Positions 16,194 to 24,734 of a stretch of DNA of 36,371 nt are shown here, piece by piece. A program made the translations under genes and the position numbers. Source of the stretch: Actinomycetota bacterium (GTDB lineage Bacteria > Actinomycetota > Actinomycetes > S36-B12); assembly GCA_947449035.1 (NCBI GenBank), contig CANFQC010000026.1, positions 1 through 36,371 on the forward strand, read 5' to 3'. The notes beneath the pieces are model-generated. The model did not search any database, was not told where the DNA came from, and saw nothing but the letters and a program-made list of their open reading frames with translations. Every line of letters begins with the position of its first letter. Within the stretch, counting starts at the first letter, position 1.

Positions 16194-17260
16194 GATGTGC
16201 TGTGCACCAATTCCACTATCCGGGTGAGGACATCCGGGTCGGTCTCGGGCGGGACTCCGTGTCCGAGATTGACGACGTGACCGGGTGCGGATTCTCCGCG
16301 CTCGATGACATCGAGGACGTGCGCCGACAGGATCGACCAGGGTGCGTCGAGCAGATCGGGATCGATATTTCCCTGCAAGGGCGTCGTGCCACCGAGAAGC
16401 GTGTTCGCGAGATCGAGCGGGGTGTATTGATCGACACCCATCACGGTTGCGCCGGCGTCGCGCATGGCGACGAGAAGATTCTGAGTGCGCGTGCCAAAGT
16501 GCACGCGGGGAACCGGAAGATCGCTCACCCTGTCGAGTACCGCAGCGGAATACGGACGAGCGAAGGACACGTACTCATCGAGAGTGAGTGCGCCGGCCCA
16601 GGAGTCGAAGAGCTGCACGGCGCTTGCGCCGGCCATCACCTGGCCGCGCAGGAAGGTGCCGGTGGTGCGTGCGACCCACGAGAGGAGGTCGTTCCAGAGT
16701 TCGGGATCCTCGCGCATCATCGCCTTCGTGAAGGCGTAATCACGTGAGGGTCGTCCTTCAATCAGGTAGGACGCAAGAGTGAAGGGTGCGCCGCAGAAGC
16801 CGATGAGGGGAGTGGATCCAAGTTCGTCAGTGACGATGCCGATCGCCTCGGTGATCGGTGCGAGTGAAGATTCGTCAAGTTCAGGAAGTGCGGAGAACTC
16901 CGTGCGACTTCGCACGGGGGTGCCCATGACCGGACCAATGCCCGCGGCGATCTCGACGTCGACTCCTGCCAGTTTCAGTGGCACGACGATGTCGCTGAAG
17001 AAGATCGCGGCATCGACCTTGTGGCGCCGAACGGGCTGAAGGGTGATCTCGGCGGCCATCTCAGGTCGAAGGCATGAATCGAGCATGGCGACGCCTTCGC
17101 GCAGGGCTCGGTACTCGGGAAGGGAGCGGCCGGCCTGACGCATCATCCAGATCGGACGGGTGGCGGGACGCTCGCCTCGGTAGGCCCGAATCAGGGGGGA
17201 CTCAGCCGTTCCGGCCACGTTCAGCGGGTGCTGAGCGGGGAGGAGGGTGGCCTGGGTCAT
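16190..17260 (-). CDS. hemE: uroporphyrinogen decarboxylase
   Basis: 356 residues. It removes four carboxyl groups from uroporphyrinogen III to give coproporphyrinogen III. The signature RPIWMMRQAGRSLPEY lies near residues 35-50. The FFSDIVVP segment (with the conserved Asp) and PLIGFCGAPFTLASY also match. First gene of the leftward heme operon, divergent from hemA with 54 bp between start codons. No ribosome-binding site precedes the ATG; TAGGTT ends 6 nt upstream, implying a leaderless mRNA. Confidence 0.97.
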   Translation of the reverse strand: MTQATLLPAQHPLNVAGTAESPLIRAYRGERPATRPIWMMRQAGRSLPEYRALREGVAMLDSCLRPEMAAEITLQPVRRHKVDAAIFFSDIVVPLKLAGVDVEIAAGIGPVMGTPVRSRTEFSALPELDESSLAPITEAIGIVTDELGSTPLIGFCGAPFTLASYLIEGRPSRDYAFTKAMMREDPELWNDLLSWVARTTGTFLRGQVMAGASAVQLFDSWAGALTLDEYVSFARPYSAAVLDRVSDLPVPRVHFGTRTQNLLVAMRDAGATVMGVDQYTPLDLANTLLGGTTPLQGNIDPDLLDAPWSILSAHVLDVIERGESAPGHVVNLGHGVPPETDPDVLTRIVELVHSTS

Positions 17261-17272
17261 ATAGACAACCTA
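17261..17272 (-). promoter_or_regulatory. candidate leaderless -10 element of hemE operon
   Basis: TAGGTT (17272-17267, minus strand), 6 nt, then ATG at 17260. There is no Shine-Dalgarno sequence and no clear -35. It is read together with the mirror-image hemA element in the same 54-bp gap. Confidence 0.5.
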
Positions 17273-17301
17273 CCGAACATGTGAAGGTTCATTCGCGGGC
17301 G

Positions 17302-17314
17302 TACGATTCCCCCC
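17302..17314 (+). promoter_or_regulatory. candidate leaderless -10 element of hemA operon
   Basis: TACGAT (17302-17307) followed by 7 nt (TCCCCCC) and the hemA ATG at 17315. The C-run cannot act as a Shine-Dalgarno site, so transcription probably starts at the start codon. Confidence 0.5.
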
Positions 17315-18562
17315 ATGGTCCTGGTGCTCGTTGGTGCAAGCCACCACGACGCATCCCTGGAGGAGATCGAACGCCTCAGTCACGCTGGTAGTTCCCTCGC
17401 CGCCACCCTGGCTGCCCAGGAGGGGGTTAATGGCGCCCTCGTGCTCTCGACCTGCAATCGCTTCGAGGTCTACCTCGATCTTGATCGATTCCACGAGGCG
17501 GTCGAGCTCACCACACGCGAGATTGCCGCCACGGCAGGCGTGGAGCATGCCGAGGTCGTCGAATCCATGCGGGTGACCATGGGCACCTCAGTTGCCCAGC
17601 ACCTCTTCTCTGTTGCCTCGGGCCTGGAGTCAATGGTGGTCGGCGAAGACGAAGTCGCCGGTCAGGTGAAGTCGGCGCTCGCCGCCGCGCAAGTAGCCGA
17701 GACCACCAGCCCTACTCTCGAGCGCATGATGCAGCGCGCATTGGCTACCTCGAAGGCGGTCACCAACATGACCGGCCTCGGTGCGGCAGGTCGTTCGATC
17801 GTCACGGTCGGACTCGATGTCGTGGAAGAGCGTCATGGGGCACTCGCCGGTCGATCGGCACTCGTGCTCGGTACCGGCTCATATGCACGCGTCGTCACCT
17901 CGGCACTTGCCAAGCGCGGCGTCGAGGAGATCTTCGTCTACTCATCGTCGGGTCGCGCCGCGAAGTTCGCCACCTCGCATGGCATCTCGCCAGTCACCGA
18001 TGAGCAGCTTGCCGAGGTCATCGCTCGAGTTGATCTCGTCGCTGCCTGTAGCGGTGCCCCGCATCACATCGTCGACAGTTCACTCATCGCTTCTCGGAAT
18101 ATCGCGGTCGGCGTACTTCCCATCATCGATCTTGCTCTCTCGCCCGATGTCGCCCCCGATGTGCGAGATCGCGACGATGTCGACGTCATCGACCTCGAGG
18201 TGATCCGCATCTTTGCGCCTCGTGAGCACTCTTCGGCAGTACTTGAGGCCCAGGAAATCGTGCGCGGTGCCGTCGAGTGCTTTGAACGTGCTGAAACTGG
18301 TCGAGCTGCTGATCCTGCAGTCGTGGCGATGCGTGCCTACGTCAGCAGCATCATCAACGAAGAGATCGAGCGTACGCGCGGCCGCCTCGGCGACGACACG
18401 GCCGATGAAGTCGCCCGCTCACTTCACCGTGTGTCCAATGCGCTGCTGCACACACCCTCTGTTCGTGCGCAGGAGCTTGCCCGCACTGGCGACATCGACG
18501 ATTACCGCCGAGCCATGCACACGTTGTTCGGCATCGACTTCGACGCGACAGCCGCAAAGTAG
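17315..18562 (+). CDS. hemA: glutamyl-tRNA reductase
   Basis: 415 residues. It reduces glutamyl-tRNA(Glu) to glutamate-1-semialdehyde with NADPH and usually sets the rate of heme synthesis. The catalytic Cys47 lies in LSTCNRFEVY, the VASGLESMVVGEDEVAGQVK segment follows, and the NADPH domain begins at SALVLGTGSYARVV. A C-terminal dimerisation helix ends the protein. The conserved PRD turn after strand IDLAL is SPD here, a small deviation. First gene of the rightward hemACD operon. Confidence 0.96.
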   Translation: MVLVLVGASHHDASLEEIERLSHAGSSLAATLAAQEGVNGALVLSTCNRFEVYLDLDRFHEAVELTTREIAATAGVEHAEVVESMRVTMGTSVAQHLFSVASGLESMVVGEDEVAGQVKSALAAAQVAETTSPTLERMMQRALATSKAVTNMTGLGAAGRSIVTVGLDVVEERHGALAGRSALVLGTGSYARVVTSALAKRGVEEIFVYSSSGRAAKFATSHGISPVTDEQLAEVIARVDLVAACSGAPHHIVDSSLIASRNIAVGVLPIIDLALSPDVAPDVRDRDDVDVIDLEVIRIFAPREHSSAVLEAQEIVRGAVECFERAETGRAADPAVVAMRAYVSSIINEEIERTRGRLGDDTADEVARSLHRVSNALLHTPSVRAQELARTGDIDDYRRAMHTLFGIDFDATAAK

Positions 18563-18569
18563 TTCCTTG

Positions 18570-19484
18570 ATGCGCCTGGGCACCCGCGCGAGCCTGCTGG
18601 CGCGTACGCAGTCGGCCACGGTCGGCGATGCCTGGTCGACGGCCACGGGCGCTGCCTGGGAAGAAGTCCTCATCACCACCGCCGGCGACGACACGACTGT
18701 TCCGCTCAGTCAGCCCGGTCAGCCCGGGGTATTCGTCTCCGCATTGCGTGCGGCACTTTTGGCCGGTGAGGTCGATGTCATCGTCCACTCGTTCAAGGAT
18801 CTCCCGAGCGCGCCGGCGATCGGGATTCACCTTGCTGCCGTGCCTGAGCGTGAGGACGCCCGCGATGCTCTCGTGTCGAAGGGAAACCTGAAGCTCGATC
18901 AACTGCCTGAAGGTGCGCTTCTCGGGACGAGCTCGCCCCGACGGGCCCAGCGAATGCTTGCCCTTCGACCCGACCTGCGCATCGAACCCATTCGCGGAAA
19001 TGTCGACACCCGAATCCGCAAGGTGCGCGATGGCGAGTACGACGCGACGATCCTGGCGATCGCCGGCATGAAGCGAATCGGTCGCGAGAAGGAGGCCGCG
19101 CAAATCCTCACCATCGATCAGCTCGTCCCTGCTCCTGCGCAAGGTGCACTCGCGATCGAATGCCGTCAGGGAGATCGCAATCTGATGGATCAGCTCAAGG
19201 TGCTCGGTCACAAGCAGTCACTTCTGCGCTCCGCTGCCGAGCGCGCGGTGCTGATCGGAGTCGAGGCCGAGTGCACGACTGCCGTGGGCGCCTACGCCGA
19301 GATCGACAAAAAGGGCGAACTGACCCTGGTAGCCGAGCTCGCCGATCACAAGGGGGTCGAGTACGAGCGACTAAGCGTCAGCGGAATGGTGAAGGATCGC
19401 GCGGATGCTCACGCACTTGGCTTAGTCGCTGCAGCTGCGTTGCTCGGCCGTTCATCGGCAGACCTGAATGCGGAACTCTCATGA
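18570..19484 (+). CDS. hemC: hydroxymethylbilane synthase (porphobilinogen deaminase)
   Basis: 304 residues. It links four porphobilinogens into hydroxymethylbilane on a dipyrromethane cofactor. The start MRLGTRAS is the family's canonical N-terminus and lies 7 bp after the hemA stop; the frame is open further upstream inside hemA, but that is not coding. The catalytic Asp77 is in HSFKDLP, the substrate-binding arginines are in GTSSPRRAQR and IRGNVDTRIRK, and cofactor Cys235 is in AECTTAVGAYAE. Confidence 0.96.
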   Translation: MRLGTRASLLARTQSATVGDAWSTATGAAWEEVLITTAGDDTTVPLSQPGQPGVFVSALRAALLAGEVDVIVHSFKDLPSAPAIGIHLAAVPEREDARDALVSKGNLKLDQLPEGALLGTSSPRRAQRMLALRPDLRIEPIRGNVDTRIRKVRDGEYDATILAIAGMKRIGREKEAAQILTIDQLVPAPAQGALAIECRQGDRNLMDQLKVLGHKQSLLRSAAERAVLIGVEAECTTAVGAYAEIDKKGELTLVAELADHKGVEYERLSVSGMVKDRADAHALGLVAAAALLGRSSADLNAELS

Positions 19485-20239
19485 CTTACCCGGTACTTCT
19501 CATCCGCTCGGAGGGCAACGACATTGATGCGCAAAGCCTGACGGCACTGGGCATCGACTCCATTGATGATCCGTACGTTCGGATTGCCCCTGTCGGCGAC
19601 TCCATGATGGCCCACATGCTGATCGAGCAATTGCGTGATCGCGCCGATGAGCAGACCTGGTTTATCGCTACGTCACCGATGACCATGCCTGCGTTGATCG
19701 AACTCGTGGGCGAGCACGTGCTGCGCGAGGCGGTCTCCTACGCGGTATCCCGCGGTGTTCATGCTGCTGCGACAGGGGAACGCACGGCTCGCACCCTTCG
19801 CGACCTCGGGTTCACTTCGGTGATGGTGCCGATGGTGTCGTCGGCAAAGGCGCTGGTGGAAGAGCTTGCTGATCTTTCACCGGCCCGCGCGATGTTCCCG
19901 TGCGGCAATCTGGCTCTCGACACCCTGCCTGACGGACTGAGGCAACTCGGCTGGCATCTTGCTCAAGTGGTCGTCTACGAGACTTCGACAGTGAGCCAGG
20001 AGCCAATGAGTGTGGAACTCATCAGGCGATGCGAGATCTCGGCGATCGTCCTGCGCTCACCGAGTGCTGCGCGAGCACTCGTGCATTTCATCTCGCCGCC
20101 AATCCCCATTCCCGTCATTTGCGCGGGGAGCACCACAGCCGACGCAGCTCGCGAGCTCGGTCTTGATGTTGTGGCCGTGGCTGATTCGCCAGGTGCCGAT
20201 GATGTTGCTGCAGCAGTTGCAAAGGTGCTCAGCGCGTAG
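19481..20239 (+). CDS. hemD: uroporphyrinogen-III synthase
   Basis: 252 residues. It closes and inverts ring D to give uroporphyrinogen III, the branch point for heme and siroheme. Sequence conservation in this family is low. The N-terminal strand VLLIRSEGNDIDAQSLTALG, the FPCGNLALDTLPDGLR hinge region, VVVYET, and the late ICAGSTTADAARELG segment match two-domain HemD. The start overlaps the hemC stop by ATGA. The 3' end overlaps the convergent cbiX gene by 11 bp. Confidence 0.88.
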   Translation: MTYPVLLIRSEGNDIDAQSLTALGIDSIDDPYVRIAPVGDSMMAHMLIEQLRDRADEQTWFIATSPMTMPALIELVGEHVLREAVSYAVSRGVHAAATGERTARTLRDLGFTSVMVPMVSSAKALVEELADLSPARAMFPCGNLALDTLPDGLRQLGWHLAQVVVYETSTVSQEPMSVELIRRCEISAIVLRSPSAARALVHFISPPIPIPVICAGSTTADAARELGLDVVAVADSPGADDVAAAVAKVLSA

Positions 20240-20903
20240 CGAGCACTCGATCGGCGATGATGTCCGCGAGTAGCGGTGCATCGCCTAGAACCGTGGTGAT
20301 CGCGCGGCCCTGTGCATCCGCCTTGATGCGATCAGGGAAGACTCCGTCGAAGAGCAGGAAGCGTGCGATCGCGGCCTTGTGCTCGCCCACCGACTCAAGG
20401 CGTGAGATTGCCGTCGCGACATCGGGTTGTGCCTGTGAGGCGTAGGCCACGAGTACGTGAGTTCCGCGGCGCTGCGACCACTCTTGAGCGAGTGCCTCGA
20501 AGGCGGCCTGTGCCTCGAGATCACTCGTTCCCGCGGTGGCAAGAACTACCGGCGCCCCGGGCGGCAATTGGTGATCAAGAACGTCGATAAGAAGTGGATC
20601 AGGGCCAATCGGTTCCGTGATCGTGATCTCGCGATTGATCGCAGCGCTGGCCTTGGCTACTTCGGCCGGCACATCGACCTTCACGTGATACGCGCGACTG
20701 AGGAAGACAGGCACGACCGTGATGTCGGAATGTGAGGCGACCGTCAAGGCAGCCTCGGTGAGTGTCGGTGAGGTGTTGTCGAGGAAGGCGAGACGGATCT
20801 CATCATCGGGCAGCAGATCGGCAACCCGGCCGGCCAATGCAGCTGCGCCGATTCCGGCGCGCGGATCCGGGCTGCCGTGGCCTAGCAGAATGACAGCGCT
20901 CAT
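20229..20903 (-). CDS. sirohydrochlorin ferrochelatase (CbiX/SirB family)
   Basis: 224 residues, the duplicated-domain length of SirB-type chelatases. It inserts Fe2+ into sirohydrochlorin to make siroheme. Metal-binding His9 is in LLGHGSPDP and His73 in SRAYHVKVDVP, both in the N-terminal half. Last gene of the leftward sulfite-reduction operon, 14 bp after cysG. No ribosome-binding site; TAACGT ends 6 nt before the ATG. Its 3' end overlaps hemD, so convergent transcripts share 11 bp. A cobaltochelatase role is less likely because siroheme genes are adjacent. Confidence 0.9.
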   Translation of the reverse strand: MSAVILLGHGSPDPRAGIGAAALAGRVADLLPDDEIRLAFLDNTSPTLTEAALTVASHSDITVVPVFLSRAYHVKVDVPAEVAKASAAINREITITEPIGPDPLLIDVLDHQLPPGAPVVLATAGTSDLEAQAAFEALAQEWSQRRGTHVLVAYASQAQPDVATAISRLESVGEHKAAIARFLLFDGVFPDRIKADAQGRAITTVLGDAPLLADIIADRVLATR

Positions 20904-20915
20904 GACTGCACGTTA
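20904..20915 (-). promoter_or_regulatory. candidate internal leaderless -10 for the sirohydrochlorin chelatase
   Basis: TAACGT (20915-20910, minus strand), 6 nt, then ATG at 20903. It lies in the 14-bp gap after cysG, and no ribosome-binding site is seen. It could support independent expression. Confidence 0.3.
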
Positions 20916-20917
20916 GA

Positions 20918-22120
20918 TCAGGCGTGAGCGCTGAGCACGCCGGCGGTGAGCCAGGTGGGCACCGACACGACATCGCCGACGATGATGATGGCCGGATTTG
21001 CGACCTGCTCCGCTGCCGCGATGTCGATGATGGAGTCAAGGGTGCCCACGGTCACGCGTTGGTCGGGCGCGTACGCGCGCTCGATGATTGCGATCGGTGT
21101 GCCGAGTGCCTTTCCGCCATCGACGAGTCCGCTCACGAGCTTGGCCAGGCGCCCCACGCCCATCAGTACGACCAGCGTGAGGTCGGACTTGGCTGCGAGT
21201 TCGAGATCGCCGATCTCGTGACCGCTCATGACGATGAAGCCGGTGCTTACGCCGCGATGGGTGACCGGGATTCCGGCGGCCAAGGGTGCGCTGATCGCGC
21301 TCGTGACGCCGGGGATGACCTCAACGGTGACACCGGCCTCAAGGCAGGCGAGCATTTCCTCAGAGCCGCGGCCCAGGACGAACGGGTCGCCGCCCTTCAG
21401 TCGTGCCACGTACTTGCCCGCGCGTGCGCGATCGATCAGTAGAGCATTGATTTGATCTTGGGGGAGTGTGTGGTGGTCGGGCTGCTTGCCTGCGTCGATC
21501 AGTTCGACGTCGTCGTCGAGCGATGCCAGTAGCTCAAGCGGTGCAAGACGGTCGTAGACGACGACGTCAGCCTTGTTGAGCTCGCGACGACCTCGTACGG
21601 TGATGAGATCGGCATCGCCCGGACCGCCACCGATAAGTACGACGTGACCTGCGTGCGCACGACGAGCCTTGACGGGCAGATCACCGGAGCGCAGCTGTGC
21701 GGCAATGCTGCTGCGCAGTGCCACCGAGCGACGCGGGTCTGCTGAGGTGACTGCGATCGTGACGTCGTCGACAGTGGTCGAGGCGGGTGTCCAGGCATCG
21801 GATGCTGCGTGATCGTCAGCCCGCACGCACCAGATGCGTTGTGCGTGGGCCTCGGCGGCGACCGCCATATTCACTGCAGCGTTATTCGTGGCAGCGTGAA
21901 CAACCCATGCCTCTGCGAGATCGCCAGGTGCGTACTCGCGCTGAACGATGCGCACCGTGTCTTCGAGGTCATGCATCGCCTCGCTGATCTCGGGAGAGAT
22001 GACAGTGACGACCGCACCCGCCTCGGCGAGACCGCGAGCTCTACGCGCTGCGACTGCTCCGGCGCCCACGACAACCACGTGCTTGCCGGCGACGTCGAGG
22101 GAAAGCGGGTAACTGCTCAC
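20918..22120 (-). CDS. cysG: bifunctional siroheme synthase: precorrin-2 dehydrogenase + uroporphyrinogen-III C-methyltransferase
   Basis: 400 residues. The N-terminal half is a Met8-like NAD domain ([17 protein letters not shown]) that oxidises precorrin-2 to sirohydrochlorin. The C-terminal half is SUMT, with [26 protein letters not shown] and [23 protein letters not shown], which adds two methyls to uroporphyrinogen III. The GTG at 22120 was chosen because it overlaps the cysH stop as GTGA; another in-frame GTG lies at 22135. The N-terminal module seems to lack the chelatase role, which the separate CbiX-type gene provides (inference). Confidence 0.93.
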   Translation of the reverse strand: MSSYPLSLDVAGKHVVVVGAGAVAARRARGLAEAGAVVTVISPEISEAMHDLEDTVRIVQREYAPGDLAEAWVVHAATNNAAVNMAVAAEAHAQRIWCVRADDHAASDAWTPASTTVDDVTIAVTSADPRRSVALRSSIAAQLRSGDLPVKARRAHAGHVVLIGGGPGDADLITVRGRRELNKADVVVYDRLAPLELLASLDDDVELIDAGKQPDHHTLPQDQINALLIDRARAGKYVARLKGGDPFVLGRGSEEMLACLEAGVTVEVIPGVTSAISAPLAAGIPVTHRGVSTGFIVMSGHEIGDLELAAKSDLTLVVLMGVGRLAKLVSGLVDGGKALGTPIAIIERAYAPDQRVTVGTLDSIIDIAAAEQVANPAIIIVGDVVSVPTWLTAGVLSAHA

Positions 22121-22839
22121 GTGTGCAGCCCGCACTCGTTCTTGCCCTGACCTGCCCAGCGACCGGCGCGAGGATCATCGCCAAAGTCGACGCGCTTGGT
22201 GCATGGTGCACATCCGATTGACGGATAGCCGTCGTACATCAGCGGATTCACGGGAACGTCGTTCTCCATGGTGTACCGCAGCAGTTGAGCATCGCTCCAG
22301 TGGAGAATCGGCGCGATCTTGAGCACTCCGCGGCTTTCGTCGAACTGCACCACAGGAACAGCCGCGCGATGAGGTGCGGTCTCGTGACGCATGCCGGTGA
22401 TCCATGCCTCATAGCCGTGGATGAGGTCTTCCATCGGCTTGACCTTCCGCATCTTGCAGCACAGATCGGGATCGCGCTGCCACAAGTCAGCGCCGAACTC
22501 GGCATCCTGCTCGGCCACGGTCTGCTTCGGGGTGAGGCTGATGATGTTCAAACTGGTGCGTGCCTGCAGTGCATCGCGCGTCTCGATGGTCTCCGGGAAG
22601 TGGTAGCCCGTATCGAGAAAGACCACCGGGATTTCAGGTGCCACCTGGTTGATGAGATACGCCAGCGCCGTGTTTGCCATCGACTGAGTGAGTACGGCCT
22701 TGGTGCCGAATGTGTTCCAGGTCCAGCGGATGATGTCAGCGGCCTGGGCGCCGGCAAGGTCAACCGCGGCGTAGCGCGCGAGGATGCGAAGCTCCTCGGG
22801 CGAGCGCCGGGTGACGGTGCCGTGCGTGGCTGTGCTCAC
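22117..22839 (-). CDS. cysH: assimilatory adenylylsulfate (APS) reductase
   Basis: 240 residues. The [4Fe-4S] motifs CCKMRKVKPM (Cys127, Cys128) and SIGCAPCTKR (Cys210, Cys213) identify the APS-using class rather than the cluster-free PAPS reductase. The catalytic Cys236 is in the C-terminal NECGLHT. It reduces APS to sulfite with thioredoxin, feeding Sir, whose gene precedes it and overlaps it by GTGA. ATP sulfurylase genes are not in the window. Confidence 0.95.
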   Translation of the reverse strand: MSTATHGTVTRRSPEELRILARYAAVDLAGAQAADIIRWTWNTFGTKAVLTQSMANTALAYLINQVAPEIPVVFLDTGYHFPETIETRDALQARTSLNIISLTPKQTVAEQDAEFGADLWQRDPDLCCKMRKVKPMEDLIHGYEAWITGMRHETAPHRAAVPVVQFDESRGVLKIAPILHWSDAQLLRYTMENDVPVNPLMYDGYPSIGCAPCTKRVDFGDDPRAGRWAGQGKNECGLHT

Positions 22840-24503
22840 TTCAGTGATCCCTCATCTGCTCGCTGCGCCCACTCGCTGAACGACTCGTTGCCCTGGCGCT
22901 CGGCGGTGAAGTTCGAGGTGACGCGCACGACGTAGTCGGGCAGGTCATCAGCAGGAAGGCGGAGACCCTTGACGGTGCGTCCGAAATTCGCGGCCTGGCC
23001 GATGCGACCGCCCAGGTGAACCTGGAAGCCCTCGACATCGTTGCCGTCTGCATCAAGGGCGCGGATGCCCTTCAGGCCGATGTCTGCGACCTGGATGCGG
23101 GCGCACGAGTTCGGGCAGCCATTCACATGAATCGCAAGCGGCTCGGTGAAGTCGGGGATGCGGGTCTCAAGTTCGGTGATGAGCGCGCGTGCGCGCCCCT
23201 TTGTCTCGACCATTGCGAGCTTGCAGAACTCGACGCCGGTGCAGGCCATCGTGCCGCGTCGGAAGTTCGTGGCGTCGCCCACGCGAAGATCGAGTGCAGC
23301 GAGACCGGCGACGAGTGCGTCGACGTTTTCGCCGGGCACGTTGAGGACGACGAACTTCTGATGAGCGGTCAGGTGCACGCGATCTGCTCCGGCCGCCTCC
23401 GCGAGATCGGCGATTGCGTTGAGCTTAGTGCCGCTAACTCGTCCGACGATGGGTGCGGCGCCGACGTAGAAGAGGCCGTTGTTCTGCGGCCACACGCCGA
23501 CATGGTCGCGTTCGTTGACCGATGCGGGAGTAGGTGCGGGGCCATCGAGAAGCGGCCGCTTCAGGTACTCGGTCTCGAGAACGCTGCGGAACTTCTCTGC
23601 TCCCCAGTCGGAGACGAGGAACTTCAGGCGTGCCTTGGTGCGCAGACGTCGGTAGCCGTAATCGCGGAAGATTCCGACGACACCCGCCCAGACGTCAGGG
23701 ATCTCTTCAATCGGGACCCACGCGCCAAGACGCACGGCCAGGTGCGGATTGGTGGAAAGGCCGCCGCCGACCCACACGTCGAAGCCAACGCCGTGTTCGG
23801 GGTGAACCACACCGAGGAAGGAAATGTCATTGATCTCGTGTGCGACGTCCATGCGCGGTGAGCCGCTCACAGCGGACTTGAACTTACGCGGAAGATTCGA
23901 GAACGCCGGGTCGAGCAGGTATCTCGAGAGGATGGCCTCGATTGCGGGAGTGCCATCGATGAGTTCATCAGCGGCAACGCCGGCAACGGGGGAGCCGAGG
24001 ATCACGCGCGGCACATCGCCGCATGCTTCTGCGGTCGAGAGTCCGACAGCTTCGAGTCGACGCCAGATCTCGGGAACATCTTCGATCGCGATCCAGTGAA
24101 GTTGGATGTTCTGGCGATCGGAGATGTCGGCGGTATCGCGACCGAACTCCACAGAGATATCGGCAATGGTGCGCAACTGCTCGAGTGTCAGGCGTCCACC
24201 GTCGGAACGCACTCGCATCATGAAGTAGGAGTCCTCGAGCTCCTCGGGCTCCATGGTCGCGGTCTTGCCGCCATCGATGCCGGGCTTGCGCTGCGTGTAC
24301 AGGCCCCACCAGCGCATGCGTCCGCGCAGATCCGAACCGGGAATGGAGTCGAAGCCCTCCTTGGCGTAGATCTCCTCGACCCGTGCACGCACGGTCAGGC
24401 CATCGGCCTCCTGCTTCATCGCCTCATTGGGATTGAGCGGCCCAGTGCCGTCGACGGCCCACTGGCCATTGCTCTTGGCCGGACGAGCGGTGGTCTCGGT
24501 CAT
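22836..24503 (-). CDS. sir: ferredoxin-dependent sulfite reductase (SirA/NirA type)
   Basis: 555 residues. It reduces sulfite to sulfide with six electrons from ferredoxin. The [4Fe-4S]/siroheme cysteines are Cys421 and Cys427 (ACTGVEFC) plus Cys463 and Cys467 (NGCPNSC). Tyr69 (WWGLYTQRKPG) and Cys161 (AEACGDVPR) match the positions I recall for the covalent Tyr69-Cys161 link of Mycobacterium tuberculosis SirA, which favours sulfite over nitrite. The ATG at 24503 was chosen for its AAGGGA ribosome-binding site; the upstream extension is non-coding in character. First gene of the operon. Confidence 0.94.
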   Translation of the reverse strand: MTETTARPAKSNGQWAVDGTGPLNPNEAMKQEADGLTVRARVEEIYAKEGFDSIPGSDLRGRMRWWGLYTQRKPGIDGGKTATMEPEELEDSYFMMRVRSDGGRLTLEQLRTIADISVEFGRDTADISDRQNIQLHWIAIEDVPEIWRRLEAVGLSTAEACGDVPRVILGSPVAGVAADELIDGTPAIEAILSRYLLDPAFSNLPRKFKSAVSGSPRMDVAHEINDISFLGVVHPEHGVGFDVWVGGGLSTNPHLAVRLGAWVPIEEIPDVWAGVVGIFRDYGYRRLRTKARLKFLVSDWGAEKFRSVLETEYLKRPLLDGPAPTPASVNERDHVGVWPQNNGLFYVGAAPIVGRVSGTKLNAIADLAEAAGADRVHLTAHQKFVVLNVPGENVDALVAGLAALDLRVGDATNFRRGTMACTGVEFCKLAMVETKGRARALITELETRIPDFTEPLAIHVNGCPNSCARIQVADIGLKGIRALDADGNDVEGFQVHLGGRIGQAANFGRTVKGLRLPADDLPDYVVRVTSNFTAERQGNESFSEWAQRADEGSLK

Positions 24504-24734
24504 GTCATCCCTTGGTGGCGTGAAGCGTGCGATCTGGCAGTGCAGCAAACCTAATAAGTAGAGAAGGAGGTATCCAGGGGCGGCTGCGTACCTGCACACC
24601 GTTCGCAAGAGGCATCCACAGGCGATACGTACGTGCACGACGATCCACAGATTCGCCAGCACTCTTCAGAAGTGAGAAGAGCAGATGGATTCTCGGGGAA
24701 TCGAAGAATGGCTTCGACTAAGCGAGGAGTGACG
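24504..24734. promoter_or_regulatory. divergent intergenic region of sir operon and ssb paralog
   Basis: A 231-bp gap in which both promoters must lie. It holds a short hairpin or operator-like repeat CTCTTC-N8-GAAGAG (24662-24667 and 24676-24681), 54 bp upstream of the ssb start, and an AT-rich patch near 24549-24562 that could serve the sir operon. No riboswitch is recognised. Confidence 0.35.

Noticed and set aside
18213-18569. 119-codon upstream extension of hemC
   Set aside because: It overlaps the 3' end of hemA. The canonical HemC N-terminus starts at 18570.
19160-19480. Upstream extension of hemD
   Set aside because: It lies inside hemC. The ATGA overlap at 19481 gives a natural start and the expected HemD length.
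23016-23861. 281-codon open frame on the plus strand opposite sir
   Set aside because: It lies wholly antisense to a confident sulfite reductase gene, in GC-rich sequence where stop-free antisense frames are common. It shows no recognisable motif.
24504-24662. N-terminal extension of sir that reads as a hydrophobic leader
   Set aside because: A good ribosome-binding site precedes the ATG at 24503, and sulfite reductases of this type are cytoplasmic. The extension is not similar to any known leader.
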